64,000 nucleotides of DNA from Arthrinium phaeospermum. Its lineage: Eukaryota > Ascomycota > Sordariomycetes > Amphisphaeriales > Apiosporaceae. Under the pieces are notes generated by a model. The model ran no database searches. It was not told the origin of the DNA and saw only the letters and a list, made by a program, of their open reading frames with translations. Position numbers and translations under genes: made by a program. Below, one piece after another: positions 34,072 to 45,318 of this stretch (its first letter is position 1; every line of letters starts with the position of its first letter). The stretch covers positions 558,001-622,000 of the forward strand of contig QYRS01000015.1 of NCBI GenBank assembly GCA_006503535.1, read 5' to 3'.

Positions 34072-35922
34072 GGTGTGATTTGATTATATGTTTCAAAGAG
34101 GCCGGTTTGCTAAGATGTGTTGCTTTGGTAGGCGCTCTTCCTAGGATGGATTAAGTCTTGAGAAATGAAGAAATATTGACAATGAGTTGAGTGTTCAAAT
34201 AGTAATACACGAGAGTTGTTGGTTTGACACCTGTCTGATAGATAGACGTTACGGGTCGATTGATTTTGAAGTTGCGTCGGATCTCTCTTTCTTCCCTCTC
34301 ACCTTCAAGGCCTTCTTCGAGGCACCTATTTATCGGCAGAAGCAGGAGGCAGAAAAAGGCGGGTGAGCGAAGCCGTTGCACGAGGCTTCGTCTATTCTCG
34401 GGTATCCTCCCACCAACATGGCAGGGGATGACCCGGGAGGCAAACCCCCGGGACCGGCGCTAACCCATGGACCGGCGTCAGGCACCAACGGCGACACGGA
34501 CCTCTAGATGGTCGGGTCGCCGTATCTAGCGGCCCGAATGGTTGAGTTCTGGTCCGGGCGCGAGTGATCATGACGACGATGTCGACTGATCGATCTTCGA
34601 TTGAGCCTCTGATCAGCCCTATGTGCTGCACCAAGGAGCAGGACCCAGTCTTAAGCTGGTTCTTCCCACGAGGCTGCCCCTGGTGCCTGGCCTAGCTGGC
34701 GCACCCCCAGAATGCCGGCGCGCTGGCTGGGTGCGCTGCGCGACCCGTCCGCCTCGAATCTCCTCCATTTTGGACGTTTGGGCCAAGGACGAAGCAGTGT
34801 GGGCTCCTGGGGGTGCCTGTCAACCCCATACAATTGCCGGCGGGTTGCGTGAGAGTCCAATCATTCTCGACCCCCAAAAGCCGCGGGACTCGATAAAATT
34901 GCGACGAGGGCAGAAAAAGGAAAAAACTAGCAAGATGACCAGTGGGACGTCCAATCGGCGCAAAATTCAACCGTTAGTCGAGGACAGAATTTTTTTTCTT
35001 TACTATTTCCCGCGAAACGACGACTCCATTCGCACCTCCATTTGGGGGTTTCAACCGTCCTTGGCCGAGATTACACCTCGTAACGGCGGATGAGTCGGTT
35101 GTGAGTGAGGCTCGATTAGTAGGGTGGGATCGCATCTGATTCGTCGATTTGGTCGCGATCGATAGGCTTTGCTATGTTTCATGAGTGCCCAACGGGTTGC
35201 GTGAGCATCCATCACCGTAAATTCTTTCCAGATCGATGCATTTTGAGATGTGTGGCCTCTACTAGTGAGGGCTTAGTCGCTGGCAGATCGAATGTTTTCT
35301 TCAAACCGAAGACCATAGTCACGCAACATCGGTCGCGGGTCGATTATGCACGGCTTACTGTATAGACAGGATATCTCTGACCTCGCTCACTCGTGTGTGT
35401 CTTGTCGGATTTTCCGTCAATTATCCGATGATTAATCAATCGATGGAGGTCGGTGCCTCTCCGATACCATGCCACTGGCCGCTTCGTATCGTTTGGGGAG
35501 ATAGCGCACATAGCTCTCCAACAGTTGAACTCCAATCACTCCTTGTACTTAGATGCTGCGTTGCGTCTTACTTATCTACATGTACATAGGTATCTATCAA
35601 ATGGCCTATGATACTCTCCAAAAACATGGCATGGGTACGGTATCGGCCACCCGCCTTGGCAAAGCGCAGGCTACCATCTTGTAGTTCTTCTCCTCGCGTC
35701 TGGTCATGGTTCAGGCACTCTTATCACCCGAATGCGGGGGAGCTGCCACATGACGTCTGGATATAGGAGTTCTTTCGGCTGCGGCCGACAGGCAACTGAG
35801 ATAATCGTATATATGAGTCGCGGTGCGACTGAGACAAGATGGAGAAGGTGCTGCTGCACTCGTTTGGTCCAACTATATTGTGATTTTCCTCCATAGTTTT
35901 TGTGACCGGTTCTGAGCTTGCT
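34072..35922. other. Divergent intergenic region
   Basis: 1.85 kb between a minus-strand and a plus-strand gene. No motif-bearing ORF or RNA gene. Sequence around 35100-35600 is rich in GATC/CGAT words; nothing was assigned. Confidence 0.5.
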
Positions 35923-37691
35923 ATGTCCACCAAAAAGGAAGTCTTGGCTAAAGGGCCCGCGCCGGTTCAGGATGGCGACGCGGCGCTGCAGTATGTCAAT
36001 GTGGGCGAGACGATTGAAATGACTCCAGAGGACGAGAAAAGACTGCTACGGAAGATCGATCGCAGAATCGTCCCTTTGATGTGTACGTACTTGCATACTC
36101 GACCATCCATGCCCGCCTGTGGACTATATCTATATAAAATAGCTAATGCGACTTTTAGTTGGATGCTACTTCTTGCAATATTTAGACAAAACATTGAGTG
36201 CGTACCTTGCTTGATTAAGGCCTGGTCATGAAGAAGTTCTTGGGCTCTAACCGTCTCCAGTCAACTATGCCAATGTCATGGGCCTAAGGAAAGACACCGG
36301 TATCACCGGTGACCAATACTCGGAGTTGGCGACGGTCTTTTACGTCACGTACCTAGCATTCGAGTTCCCGACGGCCTACCTGATGCAGAGACTGCCCACG
36401 GCCAAGTTCCTCGGCGTCAATGTGCTCCTATGGGGTCTCATGGTGACTTGCAACTCGACGTCGCACAACTGGGCCGGCCTTGTCTCCTTGCGGGTCCTGC
36501 TCGGGTGTTTCGAGGCCTCGGTGGCGCCCGCCTTGATCCTGATCACGACCATGTGGTACAAGAAGTCGGAGCAGCCGCCCCGGGTCGGGTTCTGGTACGT
36601 CGGCACGGGCGTGGCCAAGATCGTCGGCGCGCTCACGTCCTTCGGCTTCCAGCACTACACGCGCAACGACTTCAAGTCGTGGCAGGTCATGTTCCTGGTG
36701 TGGGGGCTCGCGACCATCACCGTCGGGGCCTTGGTGCTGCTCCTGATGCCCGACAACCCGATGACGGCGCGGCTGTCGGAGCAGGAGAAGCGCTGGGCCA
36801 TCGAGCGGCTCCGGACCAACATGACGGGCGTCGAGAACAAGCACTTCAAGCTGCCGCAGTTCCTCGAGTGCCTCGCCGACCCCCAGACCTACCTGCTCGT
36901 GCTCATGGTCCTGACGTCCAACATCCCCAACGGCTTCATCAGCAGCTACCAGGCCACCGTCATCCAGAGCTTCGGCTGGACTTCCAAGCAGACGGCGCTC
37001 CTGTCCATGCCGTCCGGCGCCATCGCCATCGCGTGCACGCTCGGGGCCACCTGGTTCGCGGGCCGGTTCGGGCTGCGCGGGCCGGGCATCATCGCGCTCC
37101 TGGGCGTCGGGTTCACGGGGAGCTGCCTCATGGCGTTCCTGCCGTCGGAGGGATATGTCGCGGGGAAGATGGTGGGGAACTACCTGGCCAATTTCATCGG
37201 CTCTTCGTTGCCGTTGATGGTGAGTTATTCTGTTGCTTGATTGCTCTCAAGACCGTGCCGCATGATATAGAGGAAGACGGAATAACGCTGACGGGACGTT
37301 TCGCACAGTATTCGTATGCAGGTGCCAACTACGCGGGCCACACCAAGAAAGTCACCATGAACGCCATCGTCCTCATCTCCTTCTGTAAGATTTTCTCGCC
37401 TCGCCGAATTGCAGGTTTGTCAAGCACTAACTCGATTGACTTCAAGGCGCCGGCAACATCATCGGCCCCCTTACCTTCCGTGACGAGGACGCCCCGGAGT
37501 ATATCCCTGCCAAAATCGTCATGGTCGTCACCACGGCGTCGGCGGCCGTCTTGACGGGCATCTTGATGCTCTACTACCGGTGGGAGAACAAGCGGAGGGA
37601 CAGGCGCTACGCGGGCGAGGTGCACACGGAGAACAGCGAGTTCTTCGATCTGACGGACCGGGAGAACCACGAGTTTCGGTATGTATTCTAG
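35923..37691 (+). CDS. MFS anion:cation symporter, Dal5/allantoate permease type
   Basis: Plasma-membrane symporter for small organic anions (allantoate, nicotinate, pantothenate and similar in known relatives); substrate unknown. Five exons are 35923-36082, 36159-36197, 36261-37219, 37309-37384 and 37447-37691 (492 aa). Every splice restores the family text. Helix 1 reads IVPLM, FGCYFLQYLDKTL, INYANVMGL, with the YxDKxxLNYA hallmark. Next comes DQYSELATVFYVTYLAFEFP, the inter-helix segment MWYKKSEQPPRVGFWY, and near the end SYAGANYAGHTKKVTMNA and CAGNIIGPLTFRDEDAPEY. The 39-nt second exon is small but required. The C-terminus RDRRYAG...FDLTDRENHEFRYVF is typical. Exon 3 is strongly GC-rich. 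Intact. Confidence 0.94.
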
Positions 37692-39110
37692 ATCGCAATT
37701 TGTCCATTGCGAGACAAATTTGCCCCCGCCATTATTTCGAGTACAGTTAGCCATATACCCGAAAGAAACATGAAGTCCGAGTCCATTTGTTGGGGAAGAG
37801 CCAATCCCTACCTACCTTCGGGGTCCTTGGGTGCCGGCCTCCCATTCTTCGGTGCTGCGACTACGCCGCAAAAGATACCTACCTCACTTAATTTGCGCAG
37901 TTACTCCATCAAGCCTTGTGCATACCTCAGGTCTACAGTAGACTAGCAAATGACTCCAACTAGGCAGGGTATCCCTGTCTGGGAATGATCAAGACCATAT
38001 CGGAGAGGAGATATTGAACAGACACTCGACGAAGTCAATGAAGTCGATGCCAAGAGCTCTGCACCTATCTCCTACTTCAAATCAAGGGTCGTTCTAGACA
38101 CATGCAGCGAAAGGAAACACTGCAGAGAAGCCCGTCAAGTTTGGCGCACGCAGCCGAAGCCAAGCCCAACAGTTGCTGTTTGCCGACTCCACTTCGGGGG
38201 GATGGGATGCCACTAGGCAAGTGCTGGATTTCTCCCATGGGGTTAGTGCCCGTAGTCGCTCAGGGGGTCAGGCGGGGTCGACGTTCTGATTATCTCTCTC
38301 ATCTCGCGCCCTTCGCTTCTTCGCGAAGTCATGCTCGCCAAGGCAATGTCGTGAAGGCTGCATGTGAGAGTATGGTCTGGGCACATTATAATGACACATC
38401 GTTTTGGGATGAACATGCAAGTCGTAATGATGGCGACACTTGCCACACGCGACGGCCGTAAACCACTGGCTCGGGCCCTTCATGATATACTCCAAGATCC
38501 CCCTTCGCTTCGGCATCGTCGCCCAACGTTGTTAGGGCTATACGGTATTTGCCAGTGGGTATACATGATAGTGTATTGCGGGGGGCCTTTAGTCCACTGC
38601 CGATTATCTCCGGTTCGTGGAAACGGGCTCACCGGTCATCGGCTTGTGTCCTATTGGCCGCGTTCTATCTCGTCACTCGCCCTTTCTCGGTGCATTAGGC
38701 GGTCGGTTATTCGAACGCGCCCTCCCGTAGGTAGCAATGGAGCCCGCTGCTTGTCCAAGGAAGCCAAGCCTGCCTTACCAGAAAGAGGAAACCGGGTCCC
38801 GGTTGTGAAGAGATCTGCCCGCGACTTCTGTGCGTTGCGTGCTTGTTAATCAGCAACGACGGTACCGGTATTGATGCTGCTGTTGACGTAGTTCTCCTCA
38901 TCCCCAATGATCCTCCCACTACCCAGCCATTGAAGCCAACATAATACCATACATCCCCATGGTATCATGGGCGTCTTGCGTACTTGAAGTCTTCGAGGGA
39001 GAGCAATAAGAAACCCCACTGGCATCAGTCCAAGGCCTCCAAAGGAAGGCGCCAACACCACTTTTCTCTAGCTCTACTAGACTCATCTCGAATTCCACCA
39101 TCAGCACACG
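37692..39110. other. Intergenic between two transporter genes
   Basis: 1.4 kb with no supported gene. The ORF at 38364-38849 (161 codons) has no motif and poor codon pattern. Confidence 0.5.
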
Positions 39111-41055
39111 ATGGCCGAGGTCAAAGCTGATGAGAAGGATGGCTCATCTCGTGGCATGCGGGACGACAACTCGTTCCACGGATCGTCGGAAAAGAACAGC
39201 ATGGAATCATTGCGCGCCCCTCCTAAGCAGGAGAGATATCACAAGCTCGCTAGACGGCACAGTCGCGCCAGCCAAGTCTCTCATACCTCTCACAGCTCGA
39301 ACCCTCTAGAGCCCCTTGAGCTCGCCATCTCCGGTGCCTACAATACGCTCGAGGACGGGGACAACTATGGTCGAGAAGCCGCCGTCTCGCGAGTAAGGAC
39401 GGCAGCCAGCGTGGGAAGTACTGCTTCGCGGCCTCCCGACTTCGAGGTTTACTTTGAAGAGGACGACCCTAACAATCCGAGGTACTGGCCACTGTGGTAC
39501 CGAGCTTGGTGCCTCGTATGCATCTCCTTTACTACCTGGGTAGTGGTATTCTACAGCACCAGCTACACAGCCTCGATCCCCGGCTTGCAAGCTGAGTTCG
39601 GCGTCGCCAACACGGCAGTGACGACTTTGGGCGTCACAGCATATCTGCTCGGCCTAGCTGGAGGTAGTCTCTTCGCGGCCCCGTTCAGTGAGCTGTTTGG
39701 GCGTCGGCCCGTTTACATTGCAAGCATGGTTGTCTTCACCCTCCTTGTCATTCCAGCATGCCTCGCCACGTCTCTCGAGGAGATCATTGTCGTGCGGTTC
39801 TTTGGGTACGTGGCGTCTCGGCTACGCCGTGTCTTTTCCTGTCATCCCAGAGCTAATATCCCCCCACTAGTGCGCTATTCGGTGCCGTGATGATAACAAA
39901 CTCGGCGGGATCTGTAGTGGATATATCAACCGAAGAAACACGAGCTCTGGTCATGTCGCTCTGGAGCATAGCCCCCATGAACGGTCCGACGACGGGTCCG
40001 GTCATAGGTGGTTTCGTTTACCAGTATCTGGGTTGGCGTTGGGACAACTGGATTGTCCTCATCATGGCCGGTGTGGGCACCTTGCTCATGGTCACGGTCA
40101 AGGAAACGTATTCGCCCATTATTCTGCAGAAGAAAGCGGCAAAGCTTAGGAAGGAAACCGACAATGACCGGTGGTGGTCTCGCTACGATATGAAAAAATC
40201 GACGGCTGAACTCATGAAGATCAATCTGGTCAGGCCCTTTGTCTTGGCCTTCACCGAGCCGATTCTTTGGTTCTTCAACTTGTGGATATCGCTCATATAC
40301 GCTGTATTGTACATGACGTTTGCATCTTACCCACTGGTGTTTTCCCAATATCGAGGATGGGGTCCAGGTGTGAGCGGCCTCGCCTTTCTGGGGATTGGGG
40401 CTGGCACGATGATGACCATCTGCTCCGAGCCTTTGCTGAGGAAGATAATCAACTCCCACCCCAGAGACCCCGAAACAGGCAAGGTCCCTCCGGAGGCCAC
40501 GGCCAGGGTCATGATTCTCGGCGCCATCCTCACGCCCATCGGCCAGCTGGCGTTCTCGTGGACGTGCCTGCCCGTCACGATCCACTGGGCCATCCCCATC
40601 GCGTTTGGCATCCCCTTCGGCGCGGGCAACACCATCAGCTTCATCTATGGGTCCAACTACCTGGCGGGGCGTACGGCGTATACGCGGCCTCGGCGCTGGC
40701 GGGCAACGCGGTGACGCGCAGCCTGTTTGGCGGGACCCTGCCCCTGGCGGCGCCGTCCATGTACAAGGCGCTGACGCCGCAGTGGGCGGGGACGCTGATG
40801 GGGCTGCTCGAGGTCGCCATGATCCCCATCCCCATCATCTTCTACAAGTACGGTGCGCGGATCCGGGCCAAGAGCCGGGTGATCAAGCGCATGCGGGAAG
40901 ACCAGGAGCGCAACGAGAGGCGGGCGACGACGAGGGCGCGTCGGCAGGAGGAGAAGGATAGAGGCAGTCCAACGGCTGGCAAGGCAGTATCTGATAAAGA
41001 AACTGGCGTTGCTCTGGATAGGGATGCGGAAAAGGAGGCCGGCAGGTTGCCGTGA
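39111..41055 (+). CDS. MFS drug:H+ antiporter, DHA1 type, with one frameshift
   Basis: Second DHA1-type exporter, not close to the first. Exon 1 is 39111-39805 and exon 2 39871-41055, joined by a 65-nt intron (GTACGT, CTAAT, CACTAG). A 140-residue hydrophilic N-terminus ends at DPNNPRYWPLWYRAW. The helices include GVTAYLLGLAGGSLFAAPFS, the motif-A loop FGRRPVY, and motif C as NGPTTGPVIGGFV. At about 40664-40671, just after the conserved segment ISFIYGSNYLAG, the frame must move by one base to continue as YGVYAASALAGNAVTRSLFG. Without that shift, translation ends at 40714. The site is a run of four G, where five would restore the frame. The expected length is about 626 residues. Either a sequencing gap or a real null allele. 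The C-terminal tail is long and charged. Confidence 0.88.
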
Positions 41056-41755
41056 GTCTGACACCGCGACGGCGAGGGATACGATAAAGGGGGAAAAAGA
41101 GAAAGCTCTGGAAGAATATCCGCTAGCATGATTGAATCAAACCAGGGGGCAAACAACGAATGGGCAGATTAGCGTAGAGGTATTCTTTCCGAGGCTGATT
41201 GACCCGTGGCATGTGCATGTGCGACCGCATCAAAGTTGATTGCATCGCGCATGCATGGAAGATGCATGCCATGCAGCTCGTATCTTTGCCTCAACGCCAC
41301 CATATGCGCCAAGAGATTGATGGTACTGGCGCATCTACTCGCTTGAAGAAGGTATACTGGATGTTTAGATGCGTCAGTTGTTGTTCGCCTGCCAAAGTTG
41401 ACACTACCTGACACACACGTATTAAAAGAAAACGATGGTTTGCTACAGCTTGAACATGGTTCTAGTTAGGAAGGCTTAAACTGAGCCTGAAGGATATAAC
41501 ATAATGTAGGTAAGTACATGGCGAATAACAGCAAGTGTTCCCCCAAAGTGAACGGAACCCCGCATTCTTCAACACTTCAAAGCCGGCATCTTGCCCGCCG
41601 CTCTCGAAAGCAAACTCTACTCAACACTGACAGTCGCAGTTGTGCACATAGCCAGGAGACAGTAGTCTGGCCATTACACCTCTAATACGGGTTTCTACAC
41701 ACAAATCACCTAAAGTACTTACCTGCCAAAAAAAAAAAAAAAAAAAAAACCGTCA
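41056..41755. other. Intergenic, ends in an A22 tract
   Basis: No gene seen. The A-run at 41728-41749 lies six bases before the next start codon. Confidence 0.5.
41728..41749. repeat. Mononucleotide A22 tract
   Basis: Twenty-two A residues directly before the start codon of the following small gene; same length as the tract at 15338-15359. Confidence 0.95.
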
Positions 41756-42127
41756 ATGGACAGCAGCGGCGGCAGCAGCAGCAGCCATACACCACCACCG
41801 CCCCCGCAGCCAACAAAGGGCAGCAAGCTCTGGTTCGCAGAGAAGTTGAGTCGCAAGCAGAAGGTGCTGACCTACGCCCTCGCCACGGTGGCCAGCGGGC
41901 GTCTGCTCTGGATCGTCTCTTCGGCAGTCAGACAGCAGCGGCGGCACGTCTCCTCGACATCGGGTGTCGTCGGAGGTGGTGCCCTCAAGAAGCCGCCGCC
42001 TTTGCCGGTCGCGCAGCTGGCGGTATGGGCCGTCTTCTGGCCAGCGGCCTATGTCGGGCTTCGGGCGGGTGAGAGGTGGGCGGACAGGGCGGTGCGGGAA
42101 AGTGGGATTGATAGGCCGGGTGAGTGA
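41756..42127 (+). CDS. Small two-TM hypothetical protein, about 123 aa
   Basis: Unrecognised membrane protein. It has a Ser/Gly then Pro-rich start (HTPPPPPQPT) and an amphipathic basic stretch (AEKLSRKQK). Two hydrophobic helices follow (VLTYALATVASGRLLWIV and VAQLAVWAVFWPAAYVGL), then a charged end. The stop at 42125 lies inside a (TGAG)6 repeat, whose GGTGAGT start also looks like a splice donor, so the true C-terminus may continue through an intron. The A22 tract immediately upstream makes an unusual leader. Confidence 0.6.
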   Translation: MDSSGGSSSSHTPPPPPQPTKGSKLWFAEKLSRKQKVLTYALATVASGRLLWIVSSAVRQQRRHVSSTSGVVGGGALKKPPPLPVAQLAVWAVFWPAAYVGLRAGERWADRAVRESGIDRPGE

Positions 42128-42144
42128 GTGAGTGAGTGAGTGAG
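42121..42144. repeat. Microsatellite (TGAG)x6 over a stop codon
   Basis: Six perfect TGAG units. The stop codon of the upstream ORF falls in the second unit, so a change in repeat number by one unit would change the reading frame after the first. Confidence 0.9.
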
Positions 42145-43262
42145 GCGGGAGGTAGGAAGAGTGTGGGGAAGGACGATTCGATGTTAATGTGCGGGAAGTT
42201 GATGAGGACTTCGGGATGGATGTTTGCGATCGGATCGCGGGGGATCGGTGAGATCGGGGGGAAGACTTCCACAGAAACACAATTTCCGGATCATTTGCTT
42301 TGCTGGGTGGGCTGCTTTCGATCCCGCTACGCATCGCGCATTGGCAATCGATCAATGTCCCAATGGACAATGCAGGGCGCATACACTTGACAATCACACA
42401 CGCAGGTTCCGGCCTTCCGCGAGTTGGCACGGGCATCAGTGCATTCTCCAGAAATGCCGAAAGACCCCATCCATACCGCTAGCGATGGGGTCGTCGGTCA
42501 CACGGCCCATCTTTAGGGATCTCATCTGTTTATCCCTTACTCCGTACACGCGGCTCTTTCGAAAGACGATCCATTGTTGGATCGAAGCGAACAGGAAACC
42601 AAAATCAACTAGGTAGCTAGGCCACACTGCCAGCTCACGAACCACCTCGTAATCCAAATAAAGGTGCATTCCTTCATGCAGACTTCCCTCCTTCCCGCCT
42701 GCTCCGCCGCAAAAAAAATAACGTAAACCTACCTACGTATCTGCTGTGTCTGTCTGCTGGCAACTTTACGAGCCGCTTTGGTTAGTGCTGTTATTTTTGG
42801 TGCTTTTGGACGGACGGCAGAAACGAAAGCTCGTAAAAAGACTACACCTGCTCAACTTTCCCGCCTTGATATAGACAATGCTATGCAGTGTCAGGCATGC
42901 ATACGCGTGGCTGCGTAACGTTGTACACGCGTTCTAGAATAGTGAAGCTCGTATTTTGAGATGCACAAGCCAAGGACTGTGACGTTACCGGACGGAGGAA
43001 GGCGGGCACCGTTCAGCAAAATGAGGCTAAACTACACCCGTATAAAAGGAGTGTTGTCGATCTGCTGGGGCACCGGTGAAGCTTAAAGGACATCGTCCAT
43101 CCACTGTTTACTCCCAGCAACCAAGCAATATAATACATCTTATACACGGAAATCCAAAGAGCCATTTCTTCGCCTTCTCCAAACCCAACCAACTCTGCCG
43201 CCTTGAAACGAGACCTCTATAGTACTATATACTTGCCTCACCAACTTCTCATCTTCGTCATC
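42145..43262. other. Intergenic, promoter of the secreted protein
   Basis: No gene seen. A clear TATA box lies near the end (43041-43047). Confidence 0.5.
43041..43047 (+). promoter_or_regulatory. TATA box of the secreted-protein gene
   Basis: TATAAAA in the context CCCGTATAAAAGGAG, 216 bp before the start codon at 43263. The intervening leader is C/T-rich and AT-rich near the start, as in strongly expressed fungal genes. Assigned by position and consensus only. Confidence 0.55.
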
Positions 43263-43734
43263 ATGCAGTTCACCACCTTTCTCACTTCTGTCGCTGCTTT
43301 CGCCGCTGGCACAAGCGCGGCGGCCGTCCCGCGTCAAGGCTCCGACAACCCTCGGCTCGGCCAGTTCAGAATCTTCTCTGATTTCGGGTGCTCGAACTTG
43401 AACCAGGGCTTCTACACGGTAGACAGGGACCAGGCGGGCACATGTTCCCAGCTAAACAACGTCCCGGTTGAGTCGTTGAAGCTGGAGCGCCTGGAGCCGG
43501 CCGGCGATGGCTGCGAGCGTAAGTTTACTCTCCCCCAAACTGCCGGGCGAACTTACCGTATACTCATGATGTTTTTCTCGTTATTTAGTCCGCCTCTACT
43601 ACTCCGAGGACTGCACCGCAGACGCCGTCACTGCCAGCGTGGGCGTTTGCAACGATGCTACGGAAACTAAGCCGTCCGGCGGCACCCCGACCTGGAACTC
43701 GTGGCAGATGGTCTGCCCTTCTTCGTCGGCATAA
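43263..43734 (+). CDS. Small secreted cysteine-containing protein, 133 aa
   Basis: Probable secreted protein of unknown role. Exons are 43263-43518 and 43589-43734; the 70-nt intron has GTAAGT and TTTAG and keeps frame (GDGCE joined to LRLYYSEDC). The N-terminus MQFTTFLTSVAAFAAGTSAA is a signal peptide, with cleavage likely near AAAVPRQ; the PRQ may also be a processing site. The mature part is about 110 residues with six cysteines in FGCSN, GTCSQ, DGCER/L, EDCTA, GVCND and MVCPS, enough for three disulfides. No enzyme motif is seen. Small size, signal peptide and even cysteine number fit an effector-like or cell-wall protein; that role is inference. Confidence 0.8.
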
Positions 43735-44364
43735 GGGGAAGGGGAATTTAAAGGCATGTAGTAGACTGTGCACAGCATTGGTATCGGCGCATGCATTTTG
43801 ATGATTGATTACGAATTAGATAGAAGAGAGATAAGATCAAGATCTTCTAATGGCAGCGGAGGACTTTATAACTACGGCATGGTAGTGTGGTAAACCGGAG
43901 TTAACCTAATGACATAATGCCAATTATATTTTATAATTTTTTATCTCAATTGTGTCACTGCATCAGAAAACGTCAAAATGTACGGAGTAGTCTCTTTACG
44001 GCTAACAACAAGCTGTTGCTGTTGGTTTCAAGTCAGTGAGTAATGCGCATGTAGGTCTGGTTGGATTGATAGGGATGGCCATCGGGGATTGGATTGAGTT
44101 GCTGTTCAGCCAGAGTCTCCCCACAAGCCCCGCCACCCAGCTGAACTGTAGCACCCCAGCGCAGAACCCAGCGCCTCCAGACGCGCTGAAACTTAATTTT
44201 TAGGCTCTCAGCATCGTCATTGTCGCATTCCATCATATTTTCAAAATACACCACAACCAGCAAACCTCCACTACCTGACACTCTATCAGCAGGCTGTCAA
44301 CGAACTGTGTACGCAATAACCCCCTTCGTCCACATCCTATTACGCCCAGCCATAGCAAACACAA
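43735..44364. other. Intergenic, AT-rich
   Basis: No gene. 43915-43950 is almost pure A/T. The rest is the leader of the FHA gene. Confidence 0.5.
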
Positions 44365-45318
44365 ATGGAGAAGGACGATACAAGATCGCCGCCGCCGCGA
44401 CGGTCGCGTCACGACGATTCGGACAACGAACGCAGCCGAGAACGAAGAACTTCCAGGCGTGACGAGGGCACTCGCCCCTCAGAGAGACGCAAATACAGAG
44501 AGACATCCGAAGACAGAGACAAGAGCAGGCGGCGACATCGGCGATCTCGGTCGCCGAGGTCACCGAAACCTCGCAGACGCTCCCGATCCCGAGACGACGA
44601 ACGCAGGCACCGCAGCAAAAGAGACGGCGAAACTCGCGACAGCGAGGGAGGTAGGGGCAAAGAAGGAGCTCGACGAAGGTCCAGGGACCGAGGTAGCCAT
44701 GATTCGCGCCGAAGGAGGGACCACGATGATGACAAGAGCAAGAGCGACAAACAGGTGGTGAGGCGGAGCGGTCCCTTACCTTCCCAATCCGACTCGTTCG
44801 CCGTGACGAATGGCGAAGAGCCACCGAAGCCCAAGGAGCAGCCTAACTTCGGCATCACTGGAACCCTGGCAGCCGCCTCCAACTCCATCGCACAAGCGGA
44901 CGGTTCCACCATCGTCCTCAAGTACCACGAGCCGCCCGAGGCGCGAAAGCCCTCGCCCAAGGACGCATGGAAACTGTTCGTATTCAAGGGCGCCGACATC
45001 ATCGACACGATCGAGCTGAGTCACCGGAGCTGCTGGCTCGTGGGCAGAGAACTGGCCGTGGTCGACATGATTGCCGAGCACCCGAGCATCAGCAAACAGC
45101 ACGCCGTCATACAGTTCCGCTACCAGGAGAAGAGGAACGAGTATGGCGACAAGATCGGGAAAGTGAAGCCGTACCTGCTGGACCTCGAGAGCGCCAACGG
45201 GACCATGCTCAACTCGAAGAAGATCCCGGATAGCCGGTATTTAGAACTGAAGGATAAGGATCTCGTCCAGTTTGGCCAAAGTACTAGAGAATACGTCCTG
45301 ATGTTTGAGCGCAGGTAG
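44365..45318 (+). CDS. FHA-domain protein, SNIP1/Pml1-like splicing factor
   Basis: Likely the Pml1/SNIP1 subunit of the RES pre-mRNA retention and splicing complex, acting in the nucleus. 317 residues in one exon. Residues 1-130 are Arg/Ser/Asp/Glu-rich with many RS dipeptides. A short linker contains the SNIP1/Pml1-typical PNFGITGTLAAASN, and WKLFVFKGADIIDTIELSHR leads into the FHA domain. The FHA domain (about 225-317) has the phosphothreonine-binding residues in WLVGRE, HPSISKQHAVIQF and LESANGTMLN, and closes with VQFGQSTREYVLMFE. The FHA occupies the C-terminus exactly as in the family. Intact. Confidence 0.93.
   Translation: MEKDDTRSPPPRRSRHDDSDNERSRERRTSRRDEGTRPSERRKYRETSEDRDKSRRRHRRSRSPRSPKPRRRSRSRDDERRHRSKRDGETRDSEGGRGKEGARRRSRDRGSHDSRRRRDHDDDKSKSDKQVVRRSGPLPSQSDSFAVTNGEEPPKPKEQPNFGITGTLAAASNSIAQADGSTIVLKYHEPPEARKPSPKDAWKLFVFKGADIIDTIELSHRSCWLVGRELAVVDMIAEHPSISKQHAVIQFRYQEKRNEYGDKIGKVKPYLLDLESANGTMLNSKKIPDSRYLELKDKDLVQFGQSTREYVLMFERR

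Noticed and set aside
33670..34083. 137-codon plus-strand ORF opposite the 162-aa protein
   Set aside because: Gly/Val/Ala-rich shadow; the minus strand has better composition and a CPACG motif.
36430..37554. 374-codon ORF overlapping the Dal5-type transporter
   Set aside because: Shadow of a GC-rich coding exon in another frame; Arg/His/Ala-rich with no family similarity.
41753..42436. 227-codon minus-strand ORF opposite the small two-TM gene
   Set aside because: Low-complexity antisense translation running through the TGAG repeat; the plus-strand protein has coherent helices and an ATG.
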